The position numbers and the translations under genes were made by a program. The notes under the pieces were generated by a model, which worked only from the letters and a program-made list of their open reading frames with translations, was not told where the DNA came from and did not search any database. Shown piece by piece: positions 44,826-54,218 of a stretch of 64,000 bases of DNA. Position 1 is the first letter of the stretch. Each line of letters opens with the position of its first letter. Origin of the DNA: JAUIAI01 sp045106815 (GTDB taxonomy: Bacteria; Pseudomonadota; Gammaproteobacteria; Burkholderiales; Burkholderiaceae_E); the NCBI GenBank assembly GCA_045106815.1, contig JBGCFG010000013.1, forward strand, positions 1-64,000, given 5' to 3'.

Positions 44826-44889
44826 TGTTCTGATTGAAGGTTGCTTCTTTGTACTCGTCATTCGATTCGCGAAACTAGGAGGGAGAAGC

Positions 44890-45303
44890 ATGTTCACCAA
44901 TATTATGGTGCCGGTTGACCTGGCTCACGTGGATAGTCTAGATCGGACTATCACGATTGCTTGCGATATGGCCAAGGTTTACTCTTCCTCACTTCATTTT
45001 GTCGCTGTCACCGGCTCTGGGCCTGGTCCGGCAGCCCGCAATCCGGAAGAGTTCACCGAGAAGCTTCAAGCATTAGCAGCCAAATGGGCTAGTCAGTCTG
45101 GCATTAATATCGACGCTAAGACGATCGTCAGTAACGATGTCGCGGTAGAACTAGATGCAAGTCTTCGTCACGCTTGTGATGAGCTTGGTGCGGATCTCGT
45201 TATTGTAGGTTCGCATGTTCCCGGGTTTGCGGATTACGTCGTCCGCTCTCATGGTGGTTCACTTGCCTCACATGCCAAGGTGTCTGTTCTCGTTGTTCGG
45301 TAG
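44890..45303 (+). CDS. Universal stress protein
   Basis: This 137-residue USP opens with MFTNIMVPVDLAHVDSLD and ends with VGSHVPGFADYVVRSHGGSLASHAKVSVLVVR; the G-2x-G-9x-GGS pattern suggests ATP binding. The ATG follows AGGAGGGAGAAGC. The gene at 57764 is a near copy, with about 70 percent identical residues by eye and the same leader, so the two arose by duplication. Conserved central words are RNPEEF, SGI and IVSNDVA. Intergenic spacing on both sides makes it a probable single-gene unit. Confidence 0.9.
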   Translation: MFTNIMVPVDLAHVDSLDRTITIACDMAKVYSSSLHFVAVTGSGPGPAARNPEEFTEKLQALAAKWASQSGINIDAKTIVSNDVAVELDASLRHACDELGADLVIVGSHVPGFADYVVRSHGGSLASHAKVSVLVVR

Positions 45304-45373
45304 CGCTCTGAGTGAGTCGCATCCCTGATCACGGACGGCTTGGTGCGCGGGTGATACACAATCAGAGATTACC

Positions 45374-45982
45374 AGGTTTCTGTGTAAGGGTGCGTCTTAT
45401 GGATTGCCACATGAGTCGGTGCAGTGCATTGAGACTCATGGGGCATTTGTCTTTCTGATCGGCAGTCACGTCTATAAGATCAAACGCTCGGTCAAGCACG
45501 CCTATATGGACTTTTCGACGCTGAACCCAGCGCTCAGTCTTCTACCTTTGTTTCTTGGGCTCAGCGCAAGCGTGCGGAGTATGGTGTCGTTCCAGCGGAG
45601 CCAGGTTCAGGCAGGCGCAGCGCAGCAGGAATCGTCTTCGCTGGGGGCGAGTTATCTGAGCGATGCGGTGTCCTGCCTCACGCCGGTCCAGGGCTGCCTG
45701 GTTGCTATCGGCGGATTATCGGGCACGGGTAAATCAACCCAGGCGCGCGCCCTCTCCCCCAAGGTGGGGCCATCACCGGGCGCTATTCACATTCGCAGTG
45801 ATCAAGAGCGGAAGCTTCTTGCAAAGGTATGCGAGACACAGCGGATTCAACCGGCAGCTTACACAGAGGCTTCGAGTAGGCAGGTATATACAGTAATCAT
45901 TGGCAAGGCGGAGCTGGCTCTTAGAGCAGGTCATAGCGTTGTACTCGATAAGACGCAGGCCGAGCTGCTGAGGTCGCTTTGA
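45374..45982 (+). pseudogene. Aminoglycoside phosphotransferase/P-loop kinase (COG2187-COG0645 type), internally deleted
   Basis: Homologues are about 500-residue two-domain proteins. Here the N-terminal part (ESVQCIETHGAFVFLIGSHVYKIKRSVKHAYMDFSTL) is followed directly by LSLLPLFLGLSASVRS, the segment that normally comes some 250 residues later, and then by the kinase P-loop GGLSGTGKSTQARAL. The kinase domain stops at VVLDKTQAELLRSL, missing its last half. No standard start codon precedes the homologous N-terminus, except a TTG at 45404. The gene has lost its start region, its phosphotransferase core and its end. Confidence 0.6.
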
Positions 45983-46048
45983 AGTAGACAGCACCCCTTG
46001 CAGTACCTGCCAACAGGCAGGGCAGCATCGCCGGGAGGGCAATGATTT

Positions 46049-47284
46049 TCATATTGGCTTGCCCCGAGACGACTGCGTTAGAAGCAGGCGCTCCGCGATG
46101 AGCGGGCCAATCACGCAAGTGCCAATGCCAGCCAACACGGCAGCGGCATAGAGCGTTGGAGGCATTGCCCACGGCCCGAGCATAAACCCGTGCAACACGA
46201 CGATCAGGAAAATTTCAGCCCGAGGCACCATGCTTGCTCCAATCAGGAGCCCTGTTCGGCGACCAAACATCATGGCCGCGGGTACGCCGGCGCCAATTAG
46301 TTTGCCCATCACCAAGACGATGAGTAGCGAGGCGGCCAGCACCAAGACCGGCCCGACGTTGCTCAACGCGACCGACAAACCGATCGAGACGAAGAAGAAC
46401 GGTTCAAAAAGAGCCAGAAAGTAGCCAAATGCAACGTCGATCCGTCGTTCGGCCGGGTCTCGACTAAAGGCAAGCCCTGCAAACAGTGCGCCTACAGCCA
46501 TTGACAACCCAAGGCCCTCTGCCAGTGCGCCTATGAGAAAGACCGCGCCTGCAGCAAAAACAAACGGGCCCAGATGAAAGTTCAGGCGGGCAAATTGCCT
46601 GGTGAGTCGTTGCTCCAGATACTCGGAAAAGACATAACAAGCCACGCAGAACACGGCAATCTTCGCGAGTTGAATACCAGTTGCCGCGAAGGTTTCCCAC
46701 AATAGCGCGGAACCCGTGCTGGTCCCGGCGTGTAGCAGTGGCACGACTGCGTAAATGATGCCAAGCAAAATAAGGGTAGACAGATCGTCAAGCGCTGCCA
46801 CGTCGAGCAAGAGGGCACCATCGTCGGTATTTGCCTTGCCCGCCTCTTTCCAGACCGCAACCGAAACCCCGATACTGGTTGCGCTGGCGGCAATACCAAT
46901 AAGCATAGCTGGCAGCAGCCCGAGTCCGGGCCAGGCCCAGATGAGAGCGAAGGCCAGGGCAGCGGGAACGAGCATATTCGGCAACCAGATGAGCGTTGCT
47001 CGACGTAGCTGACTCAAAAGGCTGCTCAGGTCGCTTTCGAGTCCAACGCGAAATAACAGCGCGAGAACACCGAGCTGCCCCAACATGGTGATCTGGTCTG
47101 TTACGGACGTAGGAATTAGAGGCTTCGAGCTATTTAGTACGGATAGCCCAATGCCCAGACCGATGAATCCGACCATGGGCGGAAGCGCGAGGTGCTTCAT
47201 CAATGCCTGGATCGGAACTGACATGAGCAAGATCATGCTCATGACAAACATTAGCAAGGCAAAGTTACCGGCATCATGATTCAT
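46049..47284 (-). CDS. CPA2-type cation:proton antiporter
   Basis: This 411-residue membrane protein has about twelve to thirteen membrane segments and the family segments LPPMVGFIGLGIGLSVL, DVAALDDLSTLILL (with the DD motif that carries the ions) and VPRAEIFLIVVLHGF. The TrkA-N regulatory domain of KefB/KefC is absent, as in many shorter CPA2 members. It likely exchanges Na+ or K+ for H+ and supports pH control. An FNR-type box at 47374 lies 90 bases upstream with CATGAT near the -10 position, so it may belong to the same regulon. Confidence 0.88.
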   Translation of the reverse strand: MNHDAGNFALLMFVMSMILLMSVPIQALMKHLALPPMVGFIGLGIGLSVLNSSKPLIPTSVTDQITMLGQLGVLALLFRVGLESDLSSLLSQLRRATLIWLPNMLVPAALAFALIWAWPGLGLLPAMLIGIAASATSIGVSVAVWKEAGKANTDDGALLLDVAALDDLSTLILLGIIYAVVPLLHAGTSTGSALLWETFAATGIQLAKIAVFCVACYVFSEYLEQRLTRQFARLNFHLGPFVFAAGAVFLIGALAEGLGLSMAVGALFAGLAFSRDPAERRIDVAFGYFLALFEPFFFVSIGLSVALSNVGPVLVLAASLLIVLVMGKLIGAGVPAAMMFGRRTGLLIGASMVPRAEIFLIVVLHGFMLGPWAMPPTLYAAAVLAGIGTCVIGPLIAERLLLTQSSRGKPI

Positions 47285-47373
47285 GACGGCTTTACCGCTG
47301 TAGCCAATAGCCTCATTTGTGTCAAAGACCGAACCTCCAACCGATCATGCTACTGACTGAGAGTGTTTGCGTC

Positions 47374-47387
47374 TTGATCGGTGTCAA
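47374..47387. promoter_or_regulatory. FNR-type box between antiporter and AhpD-like genes
   Basis: The site is TTGAT-CGGT-GTCAA, one base off consensus. It lies 90 bases from the antiporter start and 130 bases from the AhpD-like start. On the minus strand CATGAT lies 2 bases from the class II -10 position, so the antiporter is the better target. Confidence 0.55.
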
Positions 47388-47516
47388 TCGATGGCTAACG
47401 CGTTGCGCTTCAAACGGCAAGAACACCGCATTTGATACGTCTCAATGTTTCTCATGGCGACACATGACATCGTCAGCAATTGAAAGATTACTTTTTACTA
47501 GTAAGGAGATTGCCTC

Positions 47517-47888
47517 ATGTCTACGGAGCAGCCCTCACGGCTTTCTTACCCTGAGCAACTGGATCAGACTAAGGAGCAGATGGAATCGATGTCTCACGCC
47601 GCGTCGGCAACGATGCAGAGTTTTGGTGCGCTACACAAGGCAGCAACGGCGGCCAGTGCGCTTGACACAAAGACGAAAGAGTTGATCGCGCTTGCTATCG
47701 CGGTCTCGGCCAGGTGCGATGGTTGTATTGCCTTTCATGCACATGATGCCCTGCAAGCCGGTGCCACTCGGGACGAGATTGCTGACGCGCTGGGAGTTGC
47801 CATCTTGATGGGGGGAGGCCCGGCCATGATTTATGCCACCCATGTCTGGGAGGCGGTGGCTCAGTTTGAGCAGACAAAGGAGGACTAG
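47517..47888 (+). CDS. Carboxymuconolactone decarboxylase/AhpD-like protein
   Basis: This 123-residue protein belongs to the AhpD-like alkylhydroperoxidase family: LDTKTKELIALAIAVSARCDGCIAFHAHDALQAGATRDEIADALGVA is the standard core, with the CxxC pair in CDGC and the histidine H in FHAHDA. The CxxC with the glutamate and histidine makes a peroxidase, which reduces peroxides with a thiol partner. The ATG follows AAGGAGA. A gamma-carboxymuconolactone decarboxylase is unlikely because no catechol genes are nearby. It fits the stress theme of the island. Confidence 0.9.
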   Translation: MSTEQPSRLSYPEQLDQTKEQMESMSHAASATMQSFGALHKAATAASALDTKTKELIALAIAVSARCDGCIAFHAHDALQAGATRDEIADALGVAILMGGGPAMIYATHVWEAVAQFEQTKED

Positions 47889-48133
47889 TCTTTCATGGTT
47901 GATTGTCGCGAGGTGCCCGGAAGCTGAGCTTTTCAGTCACCGAGTGGCATCTGACGTTGGCGGATCTTGAGCCAGGCTTATTCCCGGGACTGCTAGGATG
48001 AACACAGCTTCGTTGACGAAGGCTTAGTCTTGTTACTCGTCTGTCCTTATGCTTTGATAATCTCGCGGGGAGTTCCACTGGAAGATCTGACTGTTCGCAA
48101 ATTGCCAGTCCTCAACACCATTTACCGGATGCT

Positions 48134-49762
48134 ATGAAGCTGTCGCTTTCGAAGGTGGGCATCGCCTCTTTGTTGGCGCCCATCCGGCAGTTTCAGTGGT
48201 CCTACCTGCCGCCGCTGATGGTCTATCTTGCCGCTGGTGTATCGGGCCTGACAGCAATCGTCGGCACGTTTTTTATCAAAGAGTATCTAGGCTTGTCGGC
48301 CAGTATGCTGGCCGGCCTTGCGTTCTGGGCAGGCTTGCCCTGGACACTGAAGATGCCGCTTGGCCATCTGGTGGATCTATGGTGGCGATACAAGAGTGCA
48401 CTGGTGTTTATCGGTGCCGGGCTGATCGCTGTAAGCCTGGCCATCATGCTCGGGCTTGTGTCAGAACCGGTCGCGATGCAGGCCGTATTGCCGCTTGAAA
48501 CCTGGTTTGTCGTGAGTACGTTGTTAGCACCCACGGGCTACGTGATTCAGGATGTCGTTGCCGACGCAATGACCGTGGAGGCCGTGCCGATCCTCGATGC
48601 CAGTGGCAATCCGTTGAGCGAAGAGGAAATCAAAGATCACCACACAACCATGCAGACCCTTGGCCGGTTTGCAATTATCGGCGGTTCAGCCATGGTTGCG
48701 GCTGCCAATATCTGGTTGTTTGAAGGGGTTGAGCAGATGACTGAGGCTCAGCGTTTGGCAAGTTATACCCAGATCTACACAGCGGCATTACTCATTCCTT
48801 TTATCTCGGTGCTGGGCGTTTTACTCGGCCTCTGGTTTGGTTTTCGTCGCCGCCAGAACCTCCAGGAACAGGCACCCAGCGAGTCATCTGATGGGGTGGG
48901 GATGATTGAGCCGCATATCTCGGCAGAGCCTAACTGGACCATTCTGGGTGGATCTGTGGTCTTCGTTTTGTTTTCGGTCCTGATGGGCAGTAGCGAAGTG
49001 AGGTTCTCACAGGAAATCGTTTTCGCTGGTGCGATGGCTATCGTGCTGTTCCTGATGCATCGTTTATTACTTGAGTTGACAGTATCAGCACGTCGCGAAC
49101 TGATTGGTACTGCGCTGATCATCTTTATCTTCAGGGCGGTGCCAGGGCCAGGCCCCGGGGCAACCTGGTTTGAAATTGATGTGCTTGCGTTCGATCAGCA
49201 GTTTCTGGCGGTTTTGTCGTTGATCACAACCCTAATTGCCATGCTGGGGATGCTGCTATTGAGACCACTCATGGCGAGTCGGTCGCTGGCTTACCTGGTA
49301 GCCTTGTTGTCAGTGGTAGCGGCGGTGTTGTCGTTGCCGAATATTGGCCTGTTCTACGGCATTCACGAATTCACGTCGGCGATGACGGGAGGGGTTGTGG
49401 ATGCACGTGCCATTGCCCTGATTGACACCATGCTGGAGTCACCGCTTGGTCAGATCGCGATGATTCCAATGCTGGCCTGGATCGCCCGGAGCGCGCCAGC
49501 CTACTTGAAGGCAACCTTTTTCGCCGTGATGGCCTCGTTCACAAATTTGGCATTGTCTGCCAGCCAGTTGCTGACCCGATACATCAATGAGTGGCGTGTG
49601 ATCACCCGTGAGGTCAAAGACGCGGCGACCGGTCAGGTTAGCGTGGGTGCCGACTATAGTCACCTGGGTGAAATTCTCATCCTGGTCACGGCCCTGACAC
49701 TACTGATGCCTCTTTTGGCCGTACTGCTGGTGCAGCGCTCCCGGTGGCGAACCAAGGCCTGA
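48134..49762 (+). CDS. BT1/MFS-type membrane transporter
   Basis: This 542-residue membrane protein has about twelve to fourteen membrane segments. The segments GLPWTLKMPLGHLVDLWWRYKSALVF and GYVIQDVVADAMTVEAVP, with the short loop QDVVADAM, resemble the BT1 folate-biopterin transporter group within the major facilitator superfamily. An acidic cytoplasmic loop lies near residue 160. The substrate is unknown; pteridine or another organic anion is a reasonable guess. It is followed by the ABC exporter genes after a 66-base gap; cotranscription is possible. Confidence 0.78.
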   Translation: MKLSLSKVGIASLLAPIRQFQWSYLPPLMVYLAAGVSGLTAIVGTFFIKEYLGLSASMLAGLAFWAGLPWTLKMPLGHLVDLWWRYKSALVFIGAGLIAVSLAIMLGLVSEPVAMQAVLPLETWFVVSTLLAPTGYVIQDVVADAMTVEAVPILDASGNPLSEEEIKDHHTTMQTLGRFAIIGGSAMVAAANIWLFEGVEQMTEAQRLASYTQIYTAALLIPFISVLGVLLGLWFGFRRRQNLQEQAPSESSDGVGMIEPHISAEPNWTILGGSVVFVLFSVLMGSSEVRFSQEIVFAGAMAIVLFLMHRLLLELTVSARRELIGTALIIFIFRAVPGPGPGATWFEIDVLAFDQQFLAVLSLITTLIAMLGMLLLRPLMASRSLAYLVALLSVVAAVLSLPNIGLFYGIHEFTSAMTGGVVDARAIALIDTMLESPLGQIAMIPMLAWIARSAPAYLKATFFAVMASFTNLALSASQLLTRYINEWRVITREVKDAATGQVSVGADYSHLGEILILVTALTLLMPLLAVLLVQRSRWRTKA

Positions 49763-49828
49763 CAAGCGCTAGCAGTCGATTTGACAAGACTCAAGGCGAG
49801 CGGCCTGCCGTGATGCGAGACTCCGTGC

Positions 49829-50566
49829 ATGGTTCCATCTTCGCCGCCATCAGTATCGACTACGCCGATCTTCAAGATTCGCGAACTCACCAAATCCTAT
49901 GTCACGGGAGAGGTGCAAGTACATGCGTTACGCGCAGTAAATCTTGACATCTTCGCGGGTGAATTCATTGTGTTGTTGGGCGCTTCGGGCAGTGGTAAAT
50001 CGACCCTACTCAACATCATGGGCGGCCTCGATAGTCCGAGTACCGGCACAGCTGTTTTTGATGGCTTTGACCTGGCCAAGGCGTCAGAGGCAGAGAGAAC
50101 TCAGTTTCGACGTGAGCGAGTCGGCTTCGTTTTTCAGTTCTATAACCTGATCAGTAGCCTGACGGCGCGTGAAAACGTAGCGCTCGTGACTGAGTTGATG
50201 CCCGAGCAATCGATGCCACCTACTGATGCGCTTGAGACCGTTGGACTGGTTGATCGTCAGGATCACTTTCCGTCTCAGCTATCAGGTGGCGAGCAACAGC
50301 GTGTGGCGATTGCCCGGGCGATTGCCAAGCGGCCCGCCATCCTGATGTGCGATGAACCTACCGGTGCGCTTGACTATACGACCGGTAAAGTGGTGCTGGA
50401 CGTCATTGCGAAAGCCAACCGTGAACTCGGTACAACGGCGATCATCATTACACACAATGCGGCTATTGCCGGCATGGCTGATCGAGTCCTGAAACTGGCC
50501 GACGGTCAGTTAGTCTCTGATGAGCGAAATGCCGAGCGCATCAGTGTTAATGAACTGTCCTGGTGA
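49829..50566 (+). CDS. ABC transporter ATP-binding protein, LolD/MacB type
   Basis: This 245-residue ATPase has an intact Walker A GASGSGKST, signature LSGGEQQR, Walker B LMCDEPTG and the H-loop ITHN. It belongs to the group that works with FtsX-type permeases (LolD, MacB, DevA) to move lipids, peptides or efflux substrates. Its stop overlaps the ATG of the permease gene at 50566 by one base. The ATG at 49829 has only a weak ribosome site. Together with the next two genes it makes a DevBCA-like exporter. Confidence 0.92.
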   Translation: MVPSSPPSVSTTPIFKIRELTKSYVTGEVQVHALRAVNLDIFAGEFIVLLGASGSGKSTLLNIMGGLDSPSTGTAVFDGFDLAKASEAERTQFRRERVGFVFQFYNLISSLTARENVALVTELMPEQSMPPTDALETVGLVDRQDHFPSQLSGGEQQRVAIARAIAKRPAILMCDEPTGALDYTTGKVVLDVIAKANRELGTTAIIITHNAAIAGMADRVLKLADGQLVSDERNAERISVNELSW

Positions 50567-52938
50567 TGCAAACCCTTGACCGAAAACTCCTGCGAGACTT
50601 GCGCCAGCTATGGGCTCAGGTGCTGACCATTGGCATGGTGATTGCCTGCGGCGTTGGTGTTTTTGTTGGCTCATTCTCGACGCATGAATCGATTGCGCTG
50701 GCTCGGGACGCCTATTATCAAACCTCTCGATTTGCCGACGTTTTTGCTTCAGTCAAAAGAGTGCCTGATGCGGCCGCTGCCGACATTCTGAAGTTGCCAG
50801 GTATTGCTGAGGTTCAGACCCGTCAGCTCTTCACGGCCCAGATCGAATTGACAAACATAAAGCGACCGTTGGGTGGCGCGATCGTTGGTCTGGAGACGCA
50901 GACCGACGCAATTGCTGGCAGCCTCAACCGAATCGGGTTGCGGCAAGGCAACTGGCCGGTTTCGGGCCGTAGCCAGGTGCTGGTGCATGAGGGGATTGCC
51001 AAGGCCCGAGACATCCGACTGGGCGATGAGGTACGGATGTTGCTTAATGGTCGAGTGGAAATCTTTACCGTCTCTGGCATTGGCATTTCACCCGAGTACG
51101 TTTTTCCGGCGGCAGTTTTTGGCGCCTTTGACGAAACAAGCTTCGGTGTATTCTGGATAGACAGGGAACGCTTGGCAGCGGCATTTGATGAGCGCGGCAC
51201 ATTTAATCAGGTGGCCGTCAAACTGATTCCGGGTGCGTCAGAAGCAGATGTCATCGGTCAGCTTGACCGATTCCTCAGACCCTTTGGCTCTGCCATTACC
51301 GTGGCCAGGGAAGATCAGGGCTCTCATGTAGTGGTGACGAGCGAAATAGATCAACAGCAGGTCTTTGGTATCGCGCTACCCGTGGTGTTTATTTTGGTGG
51401 CTGTGTTTGTTATTAACACCGTCATCAGCCGACAAGTCACGACCCAACGAGACCAAATTGCTGCGCTCAAGGCACTGGGTTACGACGACTGGTCAATCAT
51501 CGGTTATTACCTGAAACTCGCTGCCCTGATTGTGTTGTTGGGCGCTGTTCTGGGCGCGGTGATCGGGATCATCTACGGTCGGTTCATGCTTGGCTTGTAC
51601 GAGGAAGTTTTTAGGTTTGCCCGCTTCGACTATGTCATTAGCGCTTGGGTGATCTTTATGCCAAGCCTTGTGAATCTGTTGGCAGCAATACTGGGAACCT
51701 TCTACGCAACCCGGTCAATCCTCAAGTTGTCGCCGGCGCAGGCCATGCGCCCGCCCGCACCAATCGCCTACCGACGAACCTTGCTTCAGCGCATTAGCCT
51801 GGGGGATCACTTGAGCCCGACTACCAATATGATTCTGCGGCATGTGGAGCGTCATCCAGGTCGAACTGCGTTGGCTGTCCTTGGCATTACTGGAGCCGTT
51901 GGGATCTTGTTTTCTGGTACCTGGTGGCGCGATGGTCTGGATCATTTAATCCGCGTGCAATATGGCCAGGTTGAACGTGCAGATGTGCAGGTCTCTTTCT
52001 ATGAGCCGATTTCTCGCGATGTTAAACACGGTTTGATGCAACTGCCTGGCGTCAAGCAGGTAGAGACCATTCGGCAGGTGCCGATTCGCCTGAGCAATGG
52101 CCACCTTGAACGGCGCACGGTTGTGGTGGGGATTATCAACAACCGACGGCTGTTGCGCTTGCTGGATGAGAATCAGCAGCTTGTAGTGGTACCACCAAAC
52201 GGTCTGATCCTCGGACGCAAGTTGGCCGATCGGCTCCAGGCAGGGGCAGGGGATGAACTGACAATGGCTTTTGTCAGTGAACGGGCGCCACCGGCAACGG
52301 TCACCGTTACGGGTGTGGTTGATGAAATGATAGGCATTACCGCTTATATGGATGCGGTGCGCCTGGATCAACTGGCGGGTGATAAGGCCACGATTACCTC
52401 GGCAGCGCTGTCAATTGATAGCACGCGGCTTGACGAACTGTTCGCTGTCATCAAAAAAATTCCGCGGATTTCAGGTGTCGCGGTGAATAGCGAGCTTATC
52501 AAACACTTCAATGACAACGCAGCTCGAAACATTCTGATCTTTACCGCCATCCTGACGGTGTTTGCCTCATTCATTGCCGTCGGAGTGGTCTACAACAGCG
52601 CGCGCATTTCGCTGGCCGAGCGGGCATGGGAGTTTGCGACTCTACGAGTACTTGGACTCACCGAAGCGGAAGTTGGGCGACTGCTCAATGGAGAGCTCCT
52701 GATCGGACTGGGCATCGGTATACCAGTGGGTTGGGTGTTTGGCTGGCTCATGTCGTGGGGTCTGCTCCAGGCCATGACGTCGAGCAATGACCTGTTTGCT
52801 CTGCCCCATACGATCTGGCCACGAACCTACGCCTATGCAGCGCTGGTGATGTTGATTGCCGGTCTTGCGACTGGATTGACGGTTCGGCGTCGGCTGGGGC
52901 GACTCGATCTAATTGCTGTTCTAAAGACCCGTGAATAA
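50566..52938 (+). CDS. ABC transporter permease with two FtsX domains
   Basis: This 790-residue permease has two FtsX/MacB-type units. The first membrane segments lie at about residues 20-40 and 260-390, and the second set at about 410-450 and 650-780. The large periplasmic parts between them are of the MacB_PCD type. It begins at an ATG that overlaps the ATPase stop, so the two are made in equal numbers. The double architecture resembles DevC/YbjZ-like mechanotransmission exporters. It is followed 15 bases later by the membrane-fusion protein gene. Confidence 0.9.
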   Translation: MQTLDRKLLRDLRQLWAQVLTIGMVIACGVGVFVGSFSTHESIALARDAYYQTSRFADVFASVKRVPDAAAADILKLPGIAEVQTRQLFTAQIELTNIKRPLGGAIVGLETQTDAIAGSLNRIGLRQGNWPVSGRSQVLVHEGIAKARDIRLGDEVRMLLNGRVEIFTVSGIGISPEYVFPAAVFGAFDETSFGVFWIDRERLAAAFDERGTFNQVAVKLIPGASEADVIGQLDRFLRPFGSAITVAREDQGSHVVVTSEIDQQQVFGIALPVVFILVAVFVINTVISRQVTTQRDQIAALKALGYDDWSIIGYYLKLAALIVLLGAVLGAVIGIIYGRFMLGLYEEVFRFARFDYVISAWVIFMPSLVNLLAAILGTFYATRSILKLSPAQAMRPPAPIAYRRTLLQRISLGDHLSPTTNMILRHVERHPGRTALAVLGITGAVGILFSGTWWRDGLDHLIRVQYGQVERADVQVSFYEPISRDVKHGLMQLPGVKQVETIRQVPIRLSNGHLERRTVVVGIINNRRLLRLLDENQQLVVVPPNGLILGRKLADRLQAGAGDELTMAFVSERAPPATVTVTGVVDEMIGITAYMDAVRLDQLAGDKATITSAALSIDSTRLDELFAVIKKIPRISGVAVNSELIKHFNDNAARNILIFTAILTVFASFIAVGVVYNSARISLAERAWEFATLRVLGLTEAEVGRLLNGELLIGLGIGIPVGWVFGWLMSWGLLQAMTSSNDLFALPHTIWPRTYAYAALVMLIAGLATGLTVRRRLGRLDLIAVLKTRE

Positions 52939-52953
52939 GGGGGAGATTTCGAT

Positions 52954-54177
52954 ATGAAGGACACATCGAAGCTGCGTCGCTGGATACTCTGGGGCGGTGC
53001 GATCATTGTCGTTATCAGTGGGATGATCTGGGCATTTCGCCCGCAGCCCATTGTTGTAGAGATGGCTGCGGTCCGCCTTGGACTGTTTGAGAAGATGATT
53101 GATGAGGACGGGCTGGTTCGGGTGCGTAACCGTTATGTGGTGACCTCGCCTGGCGCTGGGACGGCGAGTCGAATTGAGCTTGTTGTGGGCGACGCTGTTT
53201 CGCCCGGTGATCTGATCGCGCTAATACAGCCGCTGCCTCCAGCTCTTCAGGATGCGCGAGCGAGTTCTGAGTTGAGAGAGGCGTATCGCGCAGCGCAGGC
53301 TTCACGATTCAGAGCCCAGGCTGAAGTGGCACGCTCGCGGGCTGCTGTGCAACAGGCTCAATCTGACTATGACCGGGCGCGCGAACTTGCCGATCAGGGA
53401 TTCACGGCCCGTAGCCAGGCCGACAATGCACGGCTGTTACTGTCGCAGGAGCAACAGGCGCTACGGGCTGCGCGGTTTGCCGAACAGGCCGCGATCCACC
53501 AATCGGAAATGGCGCGGGTTGCTCTGGCGCAGCAAGGCGGTGAGGTAGGTGATGACGGTCAATTGGCCAAGATTGAACTGGATAGTATTCGGGTTATATC
53601 ACCCGTTGCCGGTCATGTCTTGAGAGTCGTCCGTCAAAGCGAAGGGGCTGTCAGTACAGGCGCTGAACTGATAGAAATTGGCGATGTGAGCCAGCTGGAA
53701 GCCGTGATTGATGTGTTGTCAGAAGACGCCATCGGCGTGAAGCCGACGATGACGGTCCGACTTCGTTCCGGCGCAAACGAGACCCACTGGATAGGGCAGG
53801 TTCGGACGGTAGAGCCGGTTGCACAGACAAAAGTGTCCACACTTGGTGTTGAAGAGCAGCGGGTCAACGTGATTGTGGATTTCCCAGTCACCCAATCCAA
53901 TGCAGCACTTGGCGATGGCTATCGCGTTCAGAGCAAAATAGTCGTAACGGCTGAGCGTGATGCCTTGTTAATCCCGATTGGAGCGGCGAGTCGTGACTCT
54001 GAAGGTTGGCATGTGTTTGTGGTTGAGGACGGGTTCGCCGTTCGACGCAGCATTGAGATACGTGGCCGAAGCACGATTAGCGTCTGGGTGGGAAGCGGGC
54101 TTGAGGTTGGCGAGCAGGTGATCGTGTATCCGTCAGACGATGTTGAAGGTGGCGTGCGGGTCAAGACAGACAGATAA
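52954..54177 (+). CDS. HlyD-family periplasmic adaptor
   Basis: This 407-residue protein has one membrane segment at about residues 10-30, a lipoyl-like half (VVTSPGAGTASRIELVVGDAVSPGDLIALI), a long coiled-coil hairpin around residues 100-190, and the second lipoyl half (IRVISPVAGHVLRVVRQSEGAV). It connects the ABC permease to an outer-membrane channel. The ATG follows GGGGGAG with good spacing. The set ATPase-permease-adaptor matches DevBCA-like or MacAB-like exporters of glycolipids or peptides. The TolC partner is not in the window. Confidence 0.9.
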   Translation: MKDTSKLRRWILWGGAIIVVISGMIWAFRPQPIVVEMAAVRLGLFEKMIDEDGLVRVRNRYVVTSPGAGTASRIELVVGDAVSPGDLIALIQPLPPALQDARASSELREAYRAAQASRFRAQAEVARSRAAVQQAQSDYDRARELADQGFTARSQADNARLLLSQEQQALRAARFAEQAAIHQSEMARVALAQQGGEVGDDGQLAKIELDSIRVISPVAGHVLRVVRQSEGAVSTGAELIEIGDVSQLEAVIDVLSEDAIGVKPTMTVRLRSGANETHWIGQVRTVEPVAQTKVSTLGVEEQRVNVIVDFPVTQSNAALGDGYRVQSKIVVTAERDALLIPIGAASRDSEGWHVFVVEDGFAVRRSIEIRGRSTISVWVGSGLEVGEQVIVYPSDDVEGGVRVKTDR

Positions 54178-54218
54178 GTCCGCTGTTGCTGGTTTGGCCC
54201 GAGACAGGCGTGGCTCGC

